Of a stretch of DNA of 24,202 nt, positions 14,901 to 22,221 are shown piece by piece. Within the stretch, counting starts at the first letter, position 1. Each line of letters starts with the position of its first letter. The position numbers and the translations under genes were made by a program. The notes under the pieces are model-generated. The model was not told where the DNA came from and made no database searches. It saw nothing but the letters and a program-made list of their open reading frames with translations. This DNA comes from Clostridiales bacterium (GTDB taxonomy: Bacteria; Bacillota; Clostridia; Oscillospirales; CAG-272), in contig QALR01000014.1 of NCBI GenBank assembly GCA_003150035.1, positions 1 to 24,202 on the forward strand, read 5' to 3'.

Positions 14901-17243
14901 TCAAAAACGAATCGTCGCCGTCATTCCCTTTTTCATGGAAAGCTCTGCCATGTCCGCTCCGACCACGCGAACCTCTCCCGCCGCCTCTATCCGGGCGGTG
15001 GAAATTCCGGCGCACCGGATGCGCACATTGCCGCTAGAACGGGCAAAAACCCGAAGCTCCGTCGGCTTTTTGTTCTGCCAATCACAGCCGCAGACAAAGT
15101 TTCCGCGGGCGACAAGTCCGTCAAAGGAGCCGCTCGCCCATACGTCCGGCAGCGCCGCAAGGAAATCCAGAAAACCGGCCTGACTTTGCAGGAGCATCTC
15201 GGAAATTCCCGCCACAGCACCGAAATTCCCATCGATTTGGAACGGCGGATGCGTGTCCCACAGGTTTGGCAGCGTATTGCGTTCCAACATGGAACGATAC
15301 AGCGCATAGGCGTGGTTCCCGTCGCCGGTACGTGCCCACGCGCAAAGCCGGTGCGCCGCCGCCCATCCGGTAGAGCGGTCGGAGCGCCTTGTCAGGGAAA
15401 TTTTCGCACCCTCGAGCCATTCCGGCGTATTTTTGTTGATAAGCGTGCCGGGATTCAAACCGACAAGATGCGAGATATGGCGATGCTCATATTCGCCGAT
15501 CTCCCCATAATGCCCTTCCTCGCGGAATTCCTTGACCTGTCTATCAAGTCCGATCTGAACCGGGTCCAAAAGCGGGAGCTGCTTGTGCAGAACGGGGAGC
15601 AGCGGGTCGTCTGTAATGCCCAAAATCTCCGCCGCCTCAAGCGTGCGCTTATGATTTTCATAGATCATCTGTTGGTCAAACGCACAGCCGACCGTTTCAT
15701 AATAGCGTCCATCCGGTCCCTGCTGCTCCGGCGAAGCGGAAAGACGAACGAGCAGCTTGCCGTCCATCTGAACGACCACCTTGGACAAAAACAGAGACAT
15801 ATCACGCAGAATCGGGTATCCAATCGTCGCAAGATATTCCTTATCACCCGTAAATTCATAATAATCCCAGAAAAGCAGCGAGGTAAAGCCCCCCGTGCCG
15901 GGGCCGGAATGTCCGCCTACGGTCGTGATAAAGTAAAGCGTCGCGCCGGTGCCGATCGTCCATCCGTTCCCATGCGGAGCGGAGGAAGCATTTTCCGGAT
16001 AGTTTTCATGGATGTATTCGTCCGCAATTCTGTAAGCGGACGGCAGATAGGCCTTCGCATAGGCGATATACGGCAAAAAGCATTCCGAGAGATTGGCGAT
16101 TCCCGACGGCCAATAGTTCATTTGCACATTGATGTTGTGATGATAGTCGCAACCCCACGGCGAACTGTCATAGGCAGTCCATGTACCCTGCAGGGTCGCA
16201 GGATAAGCGCCCGGACGTGAGCTTGCAATCAGCAGATAGCGGCCGAACTGGTAGTATAGCATTTCCAGATACGCGGAACGCCCGCCCTCTTTGTATCTTG
16301 CCACAAGCAGGTCCGTCGTCACCGCCAGATCCGCTGCGTCCCACTCGAGATTCAGCTTTACCCGGTCATAAAGCGCGCAAAAATCCGCTTCGTGGTCGGC
16401 GCGGATTCTGTCATACCCTTTCGACACCGCGGCGTCAAGCACCGCGCTCACTGCCGTATGCGGTGCGGGATATGCCGCGAGCTTCTTTTTCGGGTCCTCT
16501 TCCTCAAATACGCGCGATTCCATGCGGTAATTTGTGCCGCAGGTAAAATACAGAACCGCCTCATCCGCTCCCGCAACGACAATCCTGCCGTCGGCATAGG
16601 ATACAGAGCCGCCCACAGCTTCGACCCGCACCTGTCCCTCATATTGGATTTGATAATAGAGAGAGACGCCCCTCATGATCAGTCTGTCTGCCTGTGTGAG
16701 GATCTCGCCTGTTCTGCCGCAGCCGTCCCCCTCGCGGATGCAAAAGTCACGGACAAAGGGGATATCGGGACGCACGCAAAAGGATATTCCACCGGTCGCG
16801 GGAGCCCCGTCCCGCTCTGCTGTAAAGCGGACGGCAAGCACGCGGTCGGGATAGCTCATGAGATATTCTCTACTGTATGTGATCCCCGCCGTGGCATACC
16901 GCACATGCGCGGTTGCCGTATCAAGCGAAAGGTCGCGCACGTACTCCGAGACCTCCTCATGGCCGGTCTCGATATAGAGATCACCGAACGTGCGGGTCCC
17001 ACCGTTCCCGTCCCGCCAATGTGTGCCGCGCAAAAACGGATTGGAAAGACTGTTTTCCGTTATCTGAATGCGCTCCGTCCCGGTCCTGCCGAATACGGAA
17101 GCTCCCATATAGGAATTGCCGAGCGGCAGGGACCATTTTTCCCATCCCGCAAGCGGGCTGTCATTCTGACGGGCAAAATCCCCGTCGTTCACGGTCGGCG
17201 CCGGCATCGTATACCAAAGACGCATTTCCGGCTGATTTTTCAT
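14901..17243 (-). CDS. GH95 family glycosidase (alpha-L-fucosidase-like), cytoplasmic
   Basis: 780 residues. It begins with a GH95 beta domain (LPLGNSYMGASVFG, ERIQITENSLSN), has an (alpha/alpha)6 catalytic barrel in the middle and a small C-terminal beta domain. The residues known from the Bifidobacterium alpha-1,2-fucosidase AfcA (two Asn, Glu, Asp) seem conserved: Asn370 and Asn372 in HHNINVQMNYW, Glu506 in SPEQ, Asp671 in HPPFQIDGNFG. GH95 enzymes invert the anomeric centre and remove terminal L-fucose or L-galactose. No signal peptide is present, so it should act on imported oligosaccharides. Start: of two in-frame ATGs, 17243 is preferred because AGGAGG is seven bases upstream; the ATG at 17249 is almost on top of that site. 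It lies 63 bases after the ABC permease with no terminator between them. True substrate uncertain. Confidence 0.88.
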   Translation of the reverse strand: MKNQPEMRLWYTMPAPTVNDGDFARQNDSPLAGWEKWSLPLGNSYMGASVFGRTGTERIQITENSLSNPFLRGTHWRDGNGGTRTFGDLYIETGHEEVSEYVRDLSLDTATAHVRYATAGITYSREYLMSYPDRVLAVRFTAERDGAPATGGISFCVRPDIPFVRDFCIREGDGCGRTGEILTQADRLIMRGVSLYYQIQYEGQVRVEAVGGSVSYADGRIVVAGADEAVLYFTCGTNYRMESRVFEEEDPKKKLAAYPAPHTAVSAVLDAAVSKGYDRIRADHEADFCALYDRVKLNLEWDAADLAVTTDLLVARYKEGGRSAYLEMLYYQFGRYLLIASSRPGAYPATLQGTWTAYDSSPWGCDYHHNINVQMNYWPSGIANLSECFLPYIAYAKAYLPSAYRIADEYIHENYPENASSAPHGNGWTIGTGATLYFITTVGGHSGPGTGGFTSLLFWDYYEFTGDKEYLATIGYPILRDMSLFLSKVVVQMDGKLLVRLSASPEQQGPDGRYYETVGCAFDQQMIYENHKRTLEAAEILGITDDPLLPVLHKQLPLLDPVQIGLDRQVKEFREEGHYGEIGEYEHRHISHLVGLNPGTLINKNTPEWLEGAKISLTRRSDRSTGWAAAHRLCAWARTGDGNHAYALYRSMLERNTLPNLWDTHPPFQIDGNFGAVAGISEMLLQSQAGFLDFLAALPDVWASGSFDGLVARGNFVCGCDWQNKKPTELRVFARSSGNVRIRCAGISTARIEAAGEVRVVGADMAELSMKKGMTATIRF

Positions 17244-17306
17244 ACCCATTCCTCCTGTCCTCTACCATAACGGCAGGTACTACGGCAGATACGCCGATAT
17301 CCCGGA

Positions 17307-18908
17307 TCAGGCTTCTATCTGCTCGAACATTCTTTCTCCTTTTTTCCGGAGGAGCACCGTAAGCCCCACAGATACCGCGAGAGCGAGCAGCGTCATAATT
17401 CCGCCGGAGATAGCCGTGCTGACGTCCGCCATCATATACAGCACCATCACAAGAATGCCGGGGAAAAGCGACGTTAGCATCCCGCTGAACATCACAACCA
17501 TCACGGGCATACTGTTTTTGGCGACCATCACTTCGTTTGTCCAATCAAAGTTATACCGTTTCAGGTTCAAAAGCAAGCCGAGCGCGCCGGCGTTATAGGA
17601 ATAAAGGAGCGGCAGCAAGACAAGGAGCGCTGTATCCACAATAGAGGCTTTCGTAAGAACCGCCGTCACCGCTCCGCACACGACAATAACGGGAAAGCAT
17701 ATCACTTCATGGACACGCAGCTTCGCCGAAAGCACGGTGCGCGCAGACACCGGCAGGCTGCGCAAAAGCCAGAAGTTTTTCCCTTCCAGTGAGATCGAGG
17801 CGCAGGTAAGAGATGCCATCGAAGCGCACATCGCGAAAAGATACGGGAACAGAACCCCAAAGATATCAGCTATCTGTTCCCCCTGCTCTGCGGTTTCCGC
17901 ACCAAACGCATCGCCTCCGGCGAGAAAGATAATCATAAAGACAACCAGCATGATAAGTCCTGACAGCTGATTGAGCATAAGGCCGGGGGAGGAAAGAAGG
18001 CGCCTGATATCTTTTTTGACAAGCGCTGTCGTCGTCCCGCCCGTCGCTGCGGACAGCTTATATCGGGCGCGGTGTGCGCGCGCACTGAATATCCCATGAA
18101 TTTTCCCGTAGAATCTGCCAAAAAGGAAGACAATCACCGCAAAAGCAAGAGCGGATACGCCGGCAAACAAAAGATACATGAGAAAATCCCCTAGAACGCC
18201 GTCCATAAACCAACGCAGCGGCGGATAGAGAGCCGTCAGCGTTTCCGCTATGCCGGAAAACTGCGTGGCAATTTCCTCTTCGCTGGATTCTGTCACGCTC
18301 ATAAGTCCCAGCATAAACACGAAAAACAAAGCGACTGAGAAAATCGTGCCGACCACCTTCGCATGGCGAAAACGGGAAGCCGCAAGGCTCACAAGCGCCG
18401 AAATGGCCGCCGCGACGAGAATAGGGACCATCGGGACAAACAGTGCGAGCGTATAATACCGTACATAAAACATCAGGGACGGCGCTGCAAAATATCCGTA
18501 AATCACACCGCACGGAAGAAGAATTGCCATCGTCACAATCAAATCCAACACATAAAGTGTTGCGATTTTTGCAGCGACAACGACGCTTCCGCGAATCGGA
18601 AGCGCAAAAAGCATGTCGTAATCCTTGGAACAGAAAATCAGAGACTTTGTATAAGAAATCGAACTGAGCAGAGTCAAAAGAGACGCAACAAAAACAATCA
18701 GAGCCGGAAAAGCATCCATCACGCCTCCCGCCGCGAAAGCGGCACCGTAAATAAACTCGTAAACCGCGGCAAGGGCCATCATGAGCAGCCACATCAAGAC
18801 ATACCCTGTCAGAGTCGTTGCCTTCTGTTTCCTGTTTTTGCGCATATTTCTGCCCGAATTCGCTACGGCGAGAAGCTGTGTTTTGAAAACAAGAAAAAAC
18901 TTACTCAT
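17307..18908 (-). CDS. ABC-2-like transporter permease
   Basis: 533 residues, very hydrophobic, with about 12 predicted membrane helices arranged as two halves. The N-terminal segment MSKFFLVFKTQLLA followed by a basic loop (RNMRKNRKQK), a central cytoplasmic region around HRARYKLSAATGGTTTALVKKDIRRLL, and repeated SSPG/LRSLPVSART elements resemble permeases of ABC-2-type exporters in Firmicutes. It probably works with the ATPase encoded just upstream to export an unknown substrate. ATG 18908 overlaps the ATPase stop in ATGAGTAA, a strong sign of coupled translation; longer in-frame starts run through the ATPase gene. No substrate-binding protein is encoded nearby, which argues against an importer. 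Confidence 0.85.
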   Translation of the reverse strand: MSKFFLVFKTQLLAVANSGRNMRKNRKQKATTLTGYVLMWLLMMALAAVYEFIYGAAFAAGGVMDAFPALIVFVASLLTLLSSISYTKSLIFCSKDYDMLFALPIRGSVVVAAKIATLYVLDLIVTMAILLPCGVIYGYFAAPSLMFYVRYYTLALFVPMVPILVAAAISALVSLAASRFRHAKVVGTIFSVALFFVFMLGLMSVTESSEEEIATQFSGIAETLTALYPPLRWFMDGVLGDFLMYLLFAGVSALAFAVIVFLFGRFYGKIHGIFSARAHRARYKLSAATGGTTTALVKKDIRRLLSSPGLMLNQLSGLIMLVVFMIIFLAGGDAFGAETAEQGEQIADIFGVLFPYLFAMCASMASLTCASISLEGKNFWLLRSLPVSARTVLSAKLRVHEVICFPVIVVCGAVTAVLTKASIVDTALLVLLPLLYSYNAGALGLLLNLKRYNFDWTNEVMVAKNSMPVMVVMFSGMLTSLFPGILVMVLYMMADVSTAISGGIMTLLALAVSVGLTVLLRKKGERMFEQIEA

Positions 18909-19635
18909 TTTCAGTTTCCCCGCCCTTCGCGTCGGCAAGCTCGAGGAAGACCTCCTCAAGGCTACTGTCTCCGACGATATCTTCCGTCCTGCCGGAAACG
19001 AGGAGCCTGCCGTTTTTGATAATCGCAATTTTATTGCAGAGCTTCTGTGCTACCTCGAGCACATGTGTGGAAAAGAAAATCGCGGCACCCGTATCACACA
19101 TTTCGGCAAAAATCTGCTTGAGCAGATGGGAAGCCTTCGGGTCAAGCCCGACAAACGGCTCGTCAAGCACAAGCAGGCGCGGTGCATGAATCAACGCCGA
19201 AATGATAGCGAGCTTTTGCTTCATTCCATGAGAATACGCGGAGATGGGTGAGCCGAGATCACCGGAAATCTCAAACATCGCAGCGTATTTTTCAATCCGG
19301 GCGTTCCTCACGTCGGCGGGAACGCCGAATATATCTCCGATAAAATTCAGATAGGAGATTCCCGTCATGAATTCATATAAATCGGGATTGTCCGGAATAT
19401 ACGCCGTTATCCTCTTTGCCTCCACGGGATTTTCCCGCACGGAAATGCCGTCGATAAAAATTTCGCCTTCCGTAAAATCAAGAATACCGCACGCCGCCTT
19501 GAGGGACGTCGTCTTGCCGGCGCCGTTGTGCCCGATAAAGCCATAAATATCCCCCGCCTCGATATGAAGGCACAGCCCGTCCACGGCACGTTTGCCGCCT
19601 TTATAGGTTTTTGAAAAGTTTCTGAATTCGAGCAA
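18901..19635 (-). CDS. ABC transporter ATP-binding protein
   Basis: 244 residues. Walker A GHNGAGKTT (35-43), Q-loop replaced by the AYIPDNPDLYEFMTG region (78-92), signature YSHGMKQKL (134-142, a variant of LSGGQ), Walker B LLVLDEP (154-160), D-loop GLDP and switch His191 (STH). It hydrolyses ATP to drive the permease encoded downstream. The pattern fits ABC-2 exporter ATPases. The TTG at 19635 is chosen as start because AAAGGAG lies eight bases upstream and translation begins MLEFRNFSKTYKG, the usual opening of the family. An ATG at 19695 would add 20 residues with no homology, overlapping the promoter. Transcribed from the promoter at 19686-19714, divergent from glucokinase. Confidence 0.92.
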   Translation of the reverse strand: MLEFRNFSKTYKGGKRAVDGLCLHIEAGDIYGFIGHNGAGKTTSLKAACGILDFTEGEIFIDGISVRENPVEAKRITAYIPDNPDLYEFMTGISYLNFIGDIFGVPADVRNARIEKYAAMFEISGDLGSPISAYSHGMKQKLAIISALIHAPRLLVLDEPFVGLDPKASHLLKQIFAEMCDTGAAIFFSTHVLEVAQKLCNKIAIIKNGRLLVSGRTEDIVGDSSLEEVFLELADAKGGETENE

Positions 19636-19685
19636 ACTATCATCTCCTTTGTTGCTTACGCGACATGCGCAATAAAATCGTTCAC

Positions 19686-19714
19686 ATTGTATCATATTCC
19701 ATGGGTTTTGTAAA
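19686..19714 (-). promoter_or_regulatory. Promoter of the ABC transporter operon
   Basis: On the minus strand TTTACA (19714-19709), a 17-base spacer and TACAAT (19691-19686), about 50 bases before the ATPase start. Confidence 0.65.
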
Positions 19715-19772
19715 TAGGGAGAACAAATCTTAAAAAACGGAAGCAGGGGCCGTTATTCCGCACCCACAAATA

Positions 19773-19801
19773 TTGACAAGAACTGTCGATTATATTATAA
19801 T
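19773..19801 (+). promoter_or_regulatory. Consensus sigma-A promoter of the glucokinase gene
   Basis: TTGACA (19773-19778), a 17-base spacer and TATAAT (19796-19801): both hexamers are perfect and the spacing optimal. Transcription should start near 19808, leaving a leader of about 60 bases with the hairpin at 19816-19850. It diverges from the ABC promoter about 60 bases away. Confidence 0.88.
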
Positions 19802-19815
19802 AAGAATGGTTTATT

Positions 19816-19850
19816 GTGTCCGGAGGAAAAATTCCTATCCGGAACGACAC
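19816..19850 (+). promoter_or_regulatory. Leader stem-loop before the glucokinase gene
   Basis: Three stacked helices can form: GTGTC/GACAC (19816-19820, 19846-19850), CGGA/TCCG (19821-19824, 19838-19841) and GGAA/TTCC (19825-19828, 19832-19835), with small bulges. The stem ends just before the real Shine-Dalgarno GAGGAGGAAGG. It holds a decoy GGAGG in its 5' arm. Role unknown; RNA stability or translation control are possible. Confidence 0.45.
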
Positions 19851-19870
19851 GGCGAGGAGGAAGGATTCAG

Positions 19871-20836
19871 ATGAAATACAGCATCGGCGTCGATCTCGGC
19901 GGGACAAATATTGCCGTCGGCATTGTTGACGAAAATTACACCATCATAAAAAAAGGCTCGGTTCCCACGCTTGCTCAAAGAGGACCGGAACCGATCATTC
20001 GAGATATGGCAGAGCTTTGCCGGAAACTGCTTGCAGAATGCAGCATCCCTGAGGAAGGGCTCGTCGGTGCGGGAATCGCCTGTCCCGGCACTGTCAATCC
20101 GAAAACCGGGATTGTTGAATATGCCAACAACATAAAATTTCTGGATTTCCCGTTGGTTCAGCTTTTTTCTGAATTCATGCGGCTTCCCGCAGAACGGGTC
20201 GTTATTGGAAACGACGCCAATCTTGCGGCGCTTGGGGAGGCAGTAGCCGGCGCCGCTAAGGGGACAAGCTCCTCCGTTATGATCACGCTCGGCACCGGCG
20301 TCGGCGGCGGCGTCATCTGGGACGGGAAGGTCTTGACCGGATGCGCCTTTGGCGGCGCAGAGCTCGGGCATATGGTCATTGAATACGGCGGGCGTCCCTG
20401 CACCTGCGGCAGACGCGGCTGCTTTGAGGCGTACAGTTCGGCAACAGCCCTTGTCAAAATGACCAAAGAAGCGTTCGAAGCGCATCCCGAGTCCCTTATG
20501 CGTGAAATGTGCGGCGGCGACATCGAACGTGTCGGCGGAAAAACCGCTTTCGCCGCCATGAAAAAAGGCGACCCGACGGCGGCACAGGTCGTCGACGCCT
20601 ATATCGGATATCTTGCATGCGGAACTGCCAACCTCATCAATATTTTCCAGCCGGAGGTTCTTACTATCGGCGGTGGCATTTCGGGCGAAGGGGATTACCT
20701 TGTCGTGCCTCTGAGAGAAAAGCTGTCTCATGAAATTTATTCAAAGGACGGCACGCTCAAAACCGATATCCGGATCGCTTTGCTCGGCAACGATGCCGGC
20801 ATCATCGGCGCTGCGGCGCTCGTGGCATCCCGATAA
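19871..20836 (+). CDS. glcK: ROK-family glucokinase
   Basis: 321 residues. It phosphorylates glucose with ATP to glucose-6-phosphate. Motifs: ATP phosphate loop VDLGGTN (7-13); catalytic Asp115 in GNDAN (113-117); GTGVGGG (141-147); the ROK zinc site with His167, Cys177, Cys179 and Cys184 within ELGHMVIEYGGRPCTCGRRG; LTIGGGISGEG near the C-terminus. Length and the GGAELGHM/CTCGRRGCFEAYSS pattern match Firmicute glucokinases. There is no N-terminal helix-turn-helix, so it is an enzyme and not a ROK repressor. ATG 19871 follows a very strong GAGGAGGAAGG; an upstream TTG at 19814 would lie in the leader stem. Monocistronic, with its own promoter and terminator. Confidence 0.92.
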   Translation: MKYSIGVDLGGTNIAVGIVDENYTIIKKGSVPTLAQRGPEPIIRDMAELCRKLLAECSIPEEGLVGAGIACPGTVNPKTGIVEYANNIKFLDFPLVQLFSEFMRLPAERVVIGNDANLAALGEAVAGAAKGTSSSVMITLGTGVGGGVIWDGKVLTGCAFGGAELGHMVIEYGGRPCTCGRRGCFEAYSSATALVKMTKEAFEAHPESLMREMCGGDIERVGGKTAFAAMKKGDPTAAQVVDAYIGYLACGTANLINIFQPEVLTIGGGISGEGDYLVVPLREKLSHEIYSKDGTLKTDIRIALLGNDAGIIGAAALVASR

Positions 20837-20858
20837 ACATTAGGAAGAAGAATATTTT

Positions 20859-20902
20859 GGGCGGGAAAAACCTTTCACAGTTTTCCCGCCCGTCTTATTT
20901 TT
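20859..20902 (+). terminator. Terminator after glucokinase
   Basis: GGGCGGGAAAA (20859-20869) pairs with TTTTCCCGCCC (20881-20891) over an 11-base loop, followed by a T-rich run. Confidence 0.88.
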
Positions 20903-20923
20903 GCATCCCGAAAGGAGATCATC

Positions 20924-21787
20924 GTGAATCCAAAAACACGTAAAGCCCTTGGATATGGGCTTTTTGCCGCACTTTTTCTTATCGGCATTACCATCGCAGC
21001 CTATTTTGATCTTTCTCTTTCCTCCGCGCTTGCAGGACTTTCTGAAAAGGACGGGAAGCTATCCCTGCATGTACCCGTCATCGCCTCCATTCTCGAAATC
21101 ATCGGAGAATGGCCCGCCCTCCTCATATCTGCCGCCGCGCTTTTCATTGCGGCTTCTGTTCTTGCCGAAAATCATAAAAAAAAGGCTAGCCTTTTTTATA
21201 TCAGCGCCGTCGGCATCGCTAGCTGTCTTTTGCTGTACGGATCCATCCAAACCGCAAACTATCTTGCCGGATCCATTTCGGGATGGATCCTTGTGCTTCT
21301 TGCCTTTTTGTGCGTGATGCTTTCTGGCGGAAGTCTGCTTCTTGTTCTTCGAATCCCGCCGCAAGCTCGCAGGTCATGGTTTTTGCCGGCTGTCTATACA
21401 CTCGCCGCTGCCATTCTGATTCTTCTTTCCGTATCGACGCTCAAGGTGATTTGGGGCAGAATCCGTCTGCGAGAGCTTGTCGCCGCCGGGACATTGGAAG
21501 GCTTCACCCCTTGGTATCAGCCGAACTTTTTCTCCAGCTCCCGCTCCTTCCCTTCGGGGCACACGGCGCACAGTACGCTGACGCTTATGCTCACGATTTG
21601 GCTGCCCGACGAAAAAAAGCGGGGACGCACGGTGCTTGTCTTCATTTTTGCCGCCTTTATTGCCGCCATGGGCGTAAGCCGTCTTGCCGCCGGCGCTCAT
21701 TATCTTTCTGACGTGCTGTTTGGATTTGCCATCGCTTTTATCATCACGGAGTGGATGAAATCCCGCTATCACAAAAGAGCAGGATGA
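20924..21787 (+). CDS. PAP2-family membrane phosphatase
   Basis: 287 residues with about six membrane helices. The PAP2 acid-phosphatase triad is present: first motif Lys174...Arg181 (KVIWGRIR, followed by Leu where the consensus has Pro), second motif PSGH at 210-213 with catalytic His213, third motif SR-x5-H-x3-D at 252-263 with His259 and Asp263. Family members remove phosphate from membrane lipids such as undecaprenyl diphosphate or phosphatidic acid and phosphatidylglycerophosphate. Which lipid is used here cannot be told; the C-terminal location of the triad is normal. Start is GTG 20924 after AAAGGAG; the protein opens MNPKTRKALGYGLFAALFL with a basic N-terminus and first helix. It has no promoter that I can identify and begins 22 bases after the glucokinase terminator, so leakage or a weak local promoter may feed it. 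Confidence 0.87.
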   Translation: MNPKTRKALGYGLFAALFLIGITIAAYFDLSLSSALAGLSEKDGKLSLHVPVIASILEIIGEWPALLISAAALFIAASVLAENHKKKASLFYISAVGIASCLLLYGSIQTANYLAGSISGWILVLLAFLCVMLSGGSLLLVLRIPPQARRSWFLPAVYTLAAAILILLSVSTLKVIWGRIRLRELVAAGTLEGFTPWYQPNFFSSSRSFPSGHTAHSTLTLMLTIWLPDEKKRGRTVLVFIFAAFIAAMGVSRLAAGAHYLSDVLFGFAIAFIITEWMKSRYHKRAG

Positions 21788-21812
21788 CAAGCCATAGCCG
21801 AATTTGCTCAAA

Positions 21813-21844
21813 AAACCTGAAGCCGCTGAGGTTTCAGGTTTTTT
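21813..21844 (+). terminator. Terminator after the PAP2 phosphatase gene
   Basis: AAACCTGAA (21813-21821) pairs with TTCAGGTTT (21833-21841), followed by TTT. It lies about 25 bases after the stop codon. Confidence 0.88.
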
Positions 21845-21943
21845 CGGTCGGATATCTGTTTTGTCCGGACCTTTAGAAGATACAGCCCGAACGGCGCCCT
21901 CGCCCCTATCGGCGGTCTAACGCCTCTCTGCGGGTTCAACAAG

Positions 21944-21974
21944 AAAAGCACCACGATGGGTGCTTTTGTTTTTG
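21944..21974 (+). terminator. Second terminator-like hairpin
   Basis: AAAAGCACC (21944-21952) pairs with GGTGCTTTT (21959-21967), followed by GTTTTTG. No annotated gene ends here on the plus strand, so it may be a backup terminator or the 3' end of an unrecognised small RNA. Confidence 0.65.
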
Positions 21975-22152
21975 AGTATAGGCTCCTTAAAAAATTTTTC
22001 GGTTTTATATTTATTAAGTACCCCGACATGAAAAATGAAAATTATTCCCGAAAATATCATTTTTTTGCAAAAAATTTACCTCCGCAGATTTATGATTTTT
22101 GTAGCAATCACAAAATCAAGTATTGATTGATTTTTAAACAATAAATTGATAA

Positions 22153-22187
22153 TTGAAATTTGCACTATCGCCATACTATAATATAAT
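22153..22187 (+). promoter_or_regulatory. Promoter of the XRE-family regulator
   Basis: Two overlapping solutions: TTGCAC (22160-22165), 16 bases, TATAAT (22182-22187); or TTGAAA (22153-22158), 18 bases, TATAAT (22177-22182). Either gives a leader of 25-40 bases. Confidence 0.6.
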
Positions 22188-22221
22188 CACACCGGTGAAA
22201 AACACAATTTTGGAGGCAGCT

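Larger units (their letters stand above)
21788..22221. other. Gene-free stretch between PAP2 and XRE genes
   Basis: 434 bases with no credible gene. It contains two terminator-like hairpins (21813-21844 and 21944-21974) around a GC-rich segment of about 100 bases with the palindromes GTCCGGAC (21863-21870) and GGCGCC. From about 21980 the sequence turns AT-rich. AATCAA-gta-TTGATT (22114-22128) is an inverted repeat 30-50 bases before the XRE promoter and could be an operator. A minus-strand open frame of 73 codons across the GC-rich part lacks a family match that I recognise. Confidence 0.6.

Noticed and set aside
14706..17270. Two long plus-strand open frames (504 and 292 codons) opposite the glycosidase gene
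   Set aside because: They are antisense shadows of the GH95 coding sequence, with Arg-rich low-complexity translation and no family features.
18058..19019. Open frames of 244 (minus) and 218 (plus) codons within the ABC permease gene
   Set aside because: Both are out-of-frame shadows of the permease, whose frame gives a regular multi-helix membrane protein.
21808..22029. Minus-strand 73-codon frame in the gap after the PAP2 gene
   Set aside because: It runs through two strong terminator hairpins, lacks a good ribosome site and shows biased Pro/Arg/Gly content; kept only as part of the unexplained segment.
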